From Patescibacteria group bacterium (GTDB lineage: Bacteria > Patescibacteriota > Patescibacteriia > UBA9934 > GWF2-40-263), in contig SCSL01000009.1 of the NCBI GenBank assembly GCA_004298405.1, positions 1 to 14,160 of the forward strand: a stretch of DNA of 14,160 bases, written 5' to 3'. Under the pieces are notes generated by a model that was not told the origin of the DNA, did no database searches, and saw only the letters and a program-made list of their open reading frames with translations. The position numbers and the translations under genes are program-made. Shown here piece after piece: positions 13,549 through 14,160 of the stretch. Position 1 is the stretch's first letter, and each line of letters begins with the position of its first letter.

Positions 13549-13569
13549 CTCCCCCTTTCCAAGGGGGAG
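13549..13569. repeat. GC-rich palindrome inserted in the reverse transcriptase
   Basis: CTCCCCCTT (13549-13557) and AAGGGGGAG (13561-13569) form a perfect 9-bp stem with a 3-nt loop, and related GGAGGGGG follows to about 13579. The unit resembles the dispersed CTCCCCCTT..AAGGGGGAG palindromes known from many bacterial genomes. On the coding strand it is translated in frame as SSSPLERGR, between palm motif A and motif 4. Confidence 0.7.
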
Positions 13570-14035
13570 CTGGAGGGGGCTGCCGATGTCAGCTTCCCAC
13601 GCAAGATTTCCATTAAAATCCCGTGATCCACCGAATCAAAAAACTTCCTGATATCGAACTTCAAAGCCCAACAAGGCTTTGTATTGTTTTGACTAACCTG
13701 GCGAGTGAACTGCTCCAAACGGTCGACCGCCGCATGAGTCCCCTTCTTGATTCGACAGGAGTAACTGTCGAAAATAAACGAGCGGTCAAATACCGGATAT
13801 AACACTCGATACACCGCATGGTGCACCAGTCGGTCACGGACGGTTGCTTTGTGGATGACGCGATGTTTGGGGTCGAAGATGTGAAAACGGTGGTAGGAGC
13901 CATGACGATACCGGCCATTAAGAAGATCGTCGTGAAGCAAAAAGACGTCGTCCTCCAGGTGCCGCTCAAACTCCCGGACATCCTGTCTCGATCGCTTTCC
14001 ACGCCGAAACTCCCGCCAGGCGGCGAAGAGGTTCT

Positions 14036-14160
14036 CTAATGGCTAACTTTGCAATGAAACCGTACCACCCCCTCAGAGCGTATACGGGAATCGTTGTTTA
14101 AGAATCTGTGTTGTTTGTCCGTCGTGTTCTGAGACGACACGGACGTATGCCGTTTCCAGA
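14036..14160 (-). other. Adenine-rich region upstream of the RT, possible template or variable region
   Basis: On the minus strand, 14160-14080 is rich in A with AAC/AAA/ACA triplets (for example ACAAACAACACAGATTC). Two frames are open: one ends at a TGA (14075-14073) and includes TAYVRVVSEHDGQTTQ, and one ends at a TAG (14038-14036) and includes FLNNDSRIRSEGVVRF. In DGRs the template repeat or the 3' end of the variable protein gene lies beside the reverse transcriptase, and template repeats are A-rich with NN-coding triplets. The partner repeat would lie outside this window, so the call is tentative. It could also be just the 3' end of an unrelated gene. Confidence 0.3.

Larger units (their letters stand above)
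13013..14042 (-). pseudogene. DGR-like reverse transcriptase, frameshifted
   Basis: Two frames together give about 340 residues of a reverse transcriptase. The first (14042 down to about 13494) reads ENLFAAWREFRRGKR, RHGSYHRFHIFDPKHRVIHK, VRDRLVHHAVYRVLYPVFDR, FDSYSCRIKKGTH and FDIRKFFDSVDH (motif A). The second (about 13493 down to 13013) reads GLPIGNLTSQLFANIYMN (motif 4), YIRYTDDAVILA (YxDD catalytic box) and GIDFLGYVTL. They meet at a run of ten G on this strand (13484-13493); nine would restore the frame. The IGxxxSQ pattern in motif 4 is the signature of DGR enzymes. No ATG/GTG/TTG precedes the conserved N-terminus in frame, and an in-frame TAG lies at 14043-14045. A second frame just upstream (GWYGFIAKLAI) joins if one base near 14037 is removed. 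The 3' end runs into fba. A sequencing error in the G-run cannot be excluded. Confidence 0.8.

Overview
The window looks like a piece of a Candidate Phyla Radiation (Patescibacteria) chromosome. The evidence is compact gene packing, near-absent Shine-Dalgarno sequences, a type-2 isoleucyl-tRNA synthetase with a GIHH active-site motif, a transketolase split into two polypeptides, a cupredoxin pair carrying an N-terminal domain I associate with this group, and a reverse transcriptase with the IGxxxSQ signature of diversity-generating retroelements (DGRs). No rRNA or tRNA gene was recognised, so the placement is an inference.

Layout. Positions 1-672 hold no convincing protein gene but contain a dense set of nested, often perfect inverted repeats between a TTGACA box and a strong terminator; I read this as a candidate structured RNA of about 500 nt. 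A TrmB-type regulator (677-1435, minus) and ileS (1581-4514, minus) follow, each with its own terminator or promoter. Divergent from ileS, an overlapping plus-strand cluster carries rpiB, rpe and a secreted degenerate cupredoxin protein (4577-6554). It is followed by a paralogue with an intact copper site (6675-7490), transketolase N-terminal half (7555-8454), a DUF4349 membrane protein (8545-9471), transketolase C-terminal half (9523-10695), a HIT hydrolase (10736-11122), a PfkB sugar kinase and a class II fructose-bisphosphate aldolase (11163-13071). At the right edge, on the minus strand and convergent with the aldolase, lies a frameshifted DGR-like reverse transcriptase, preceded by an adenine-rich stretch that may be a template or variable region.

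The metabolic genes fit together. RpiB, Rpe and transketolase form the non-oxidative pentose phosphate branch, and the PfkB kinase plus aldolase connect sugar phosphates to triose phosphates. The two cupredoxin-like proteins and the DUF4349 protein belong to the cell envelope.

The junctions between genes are unusually rich in short perfect hairpins with CTAAAG or CTTTAG centres. One supplies a stop codon and another is translated inside a signal peptide. Several transcription starts appear to lie only a few bases before the ATG, and two follow directly on terminators. The most notable points are the candidate RNA, the degraded retroelement, the copper-site loss in one of two tandem paralogues, and the gene lodged between the transketolase halves.
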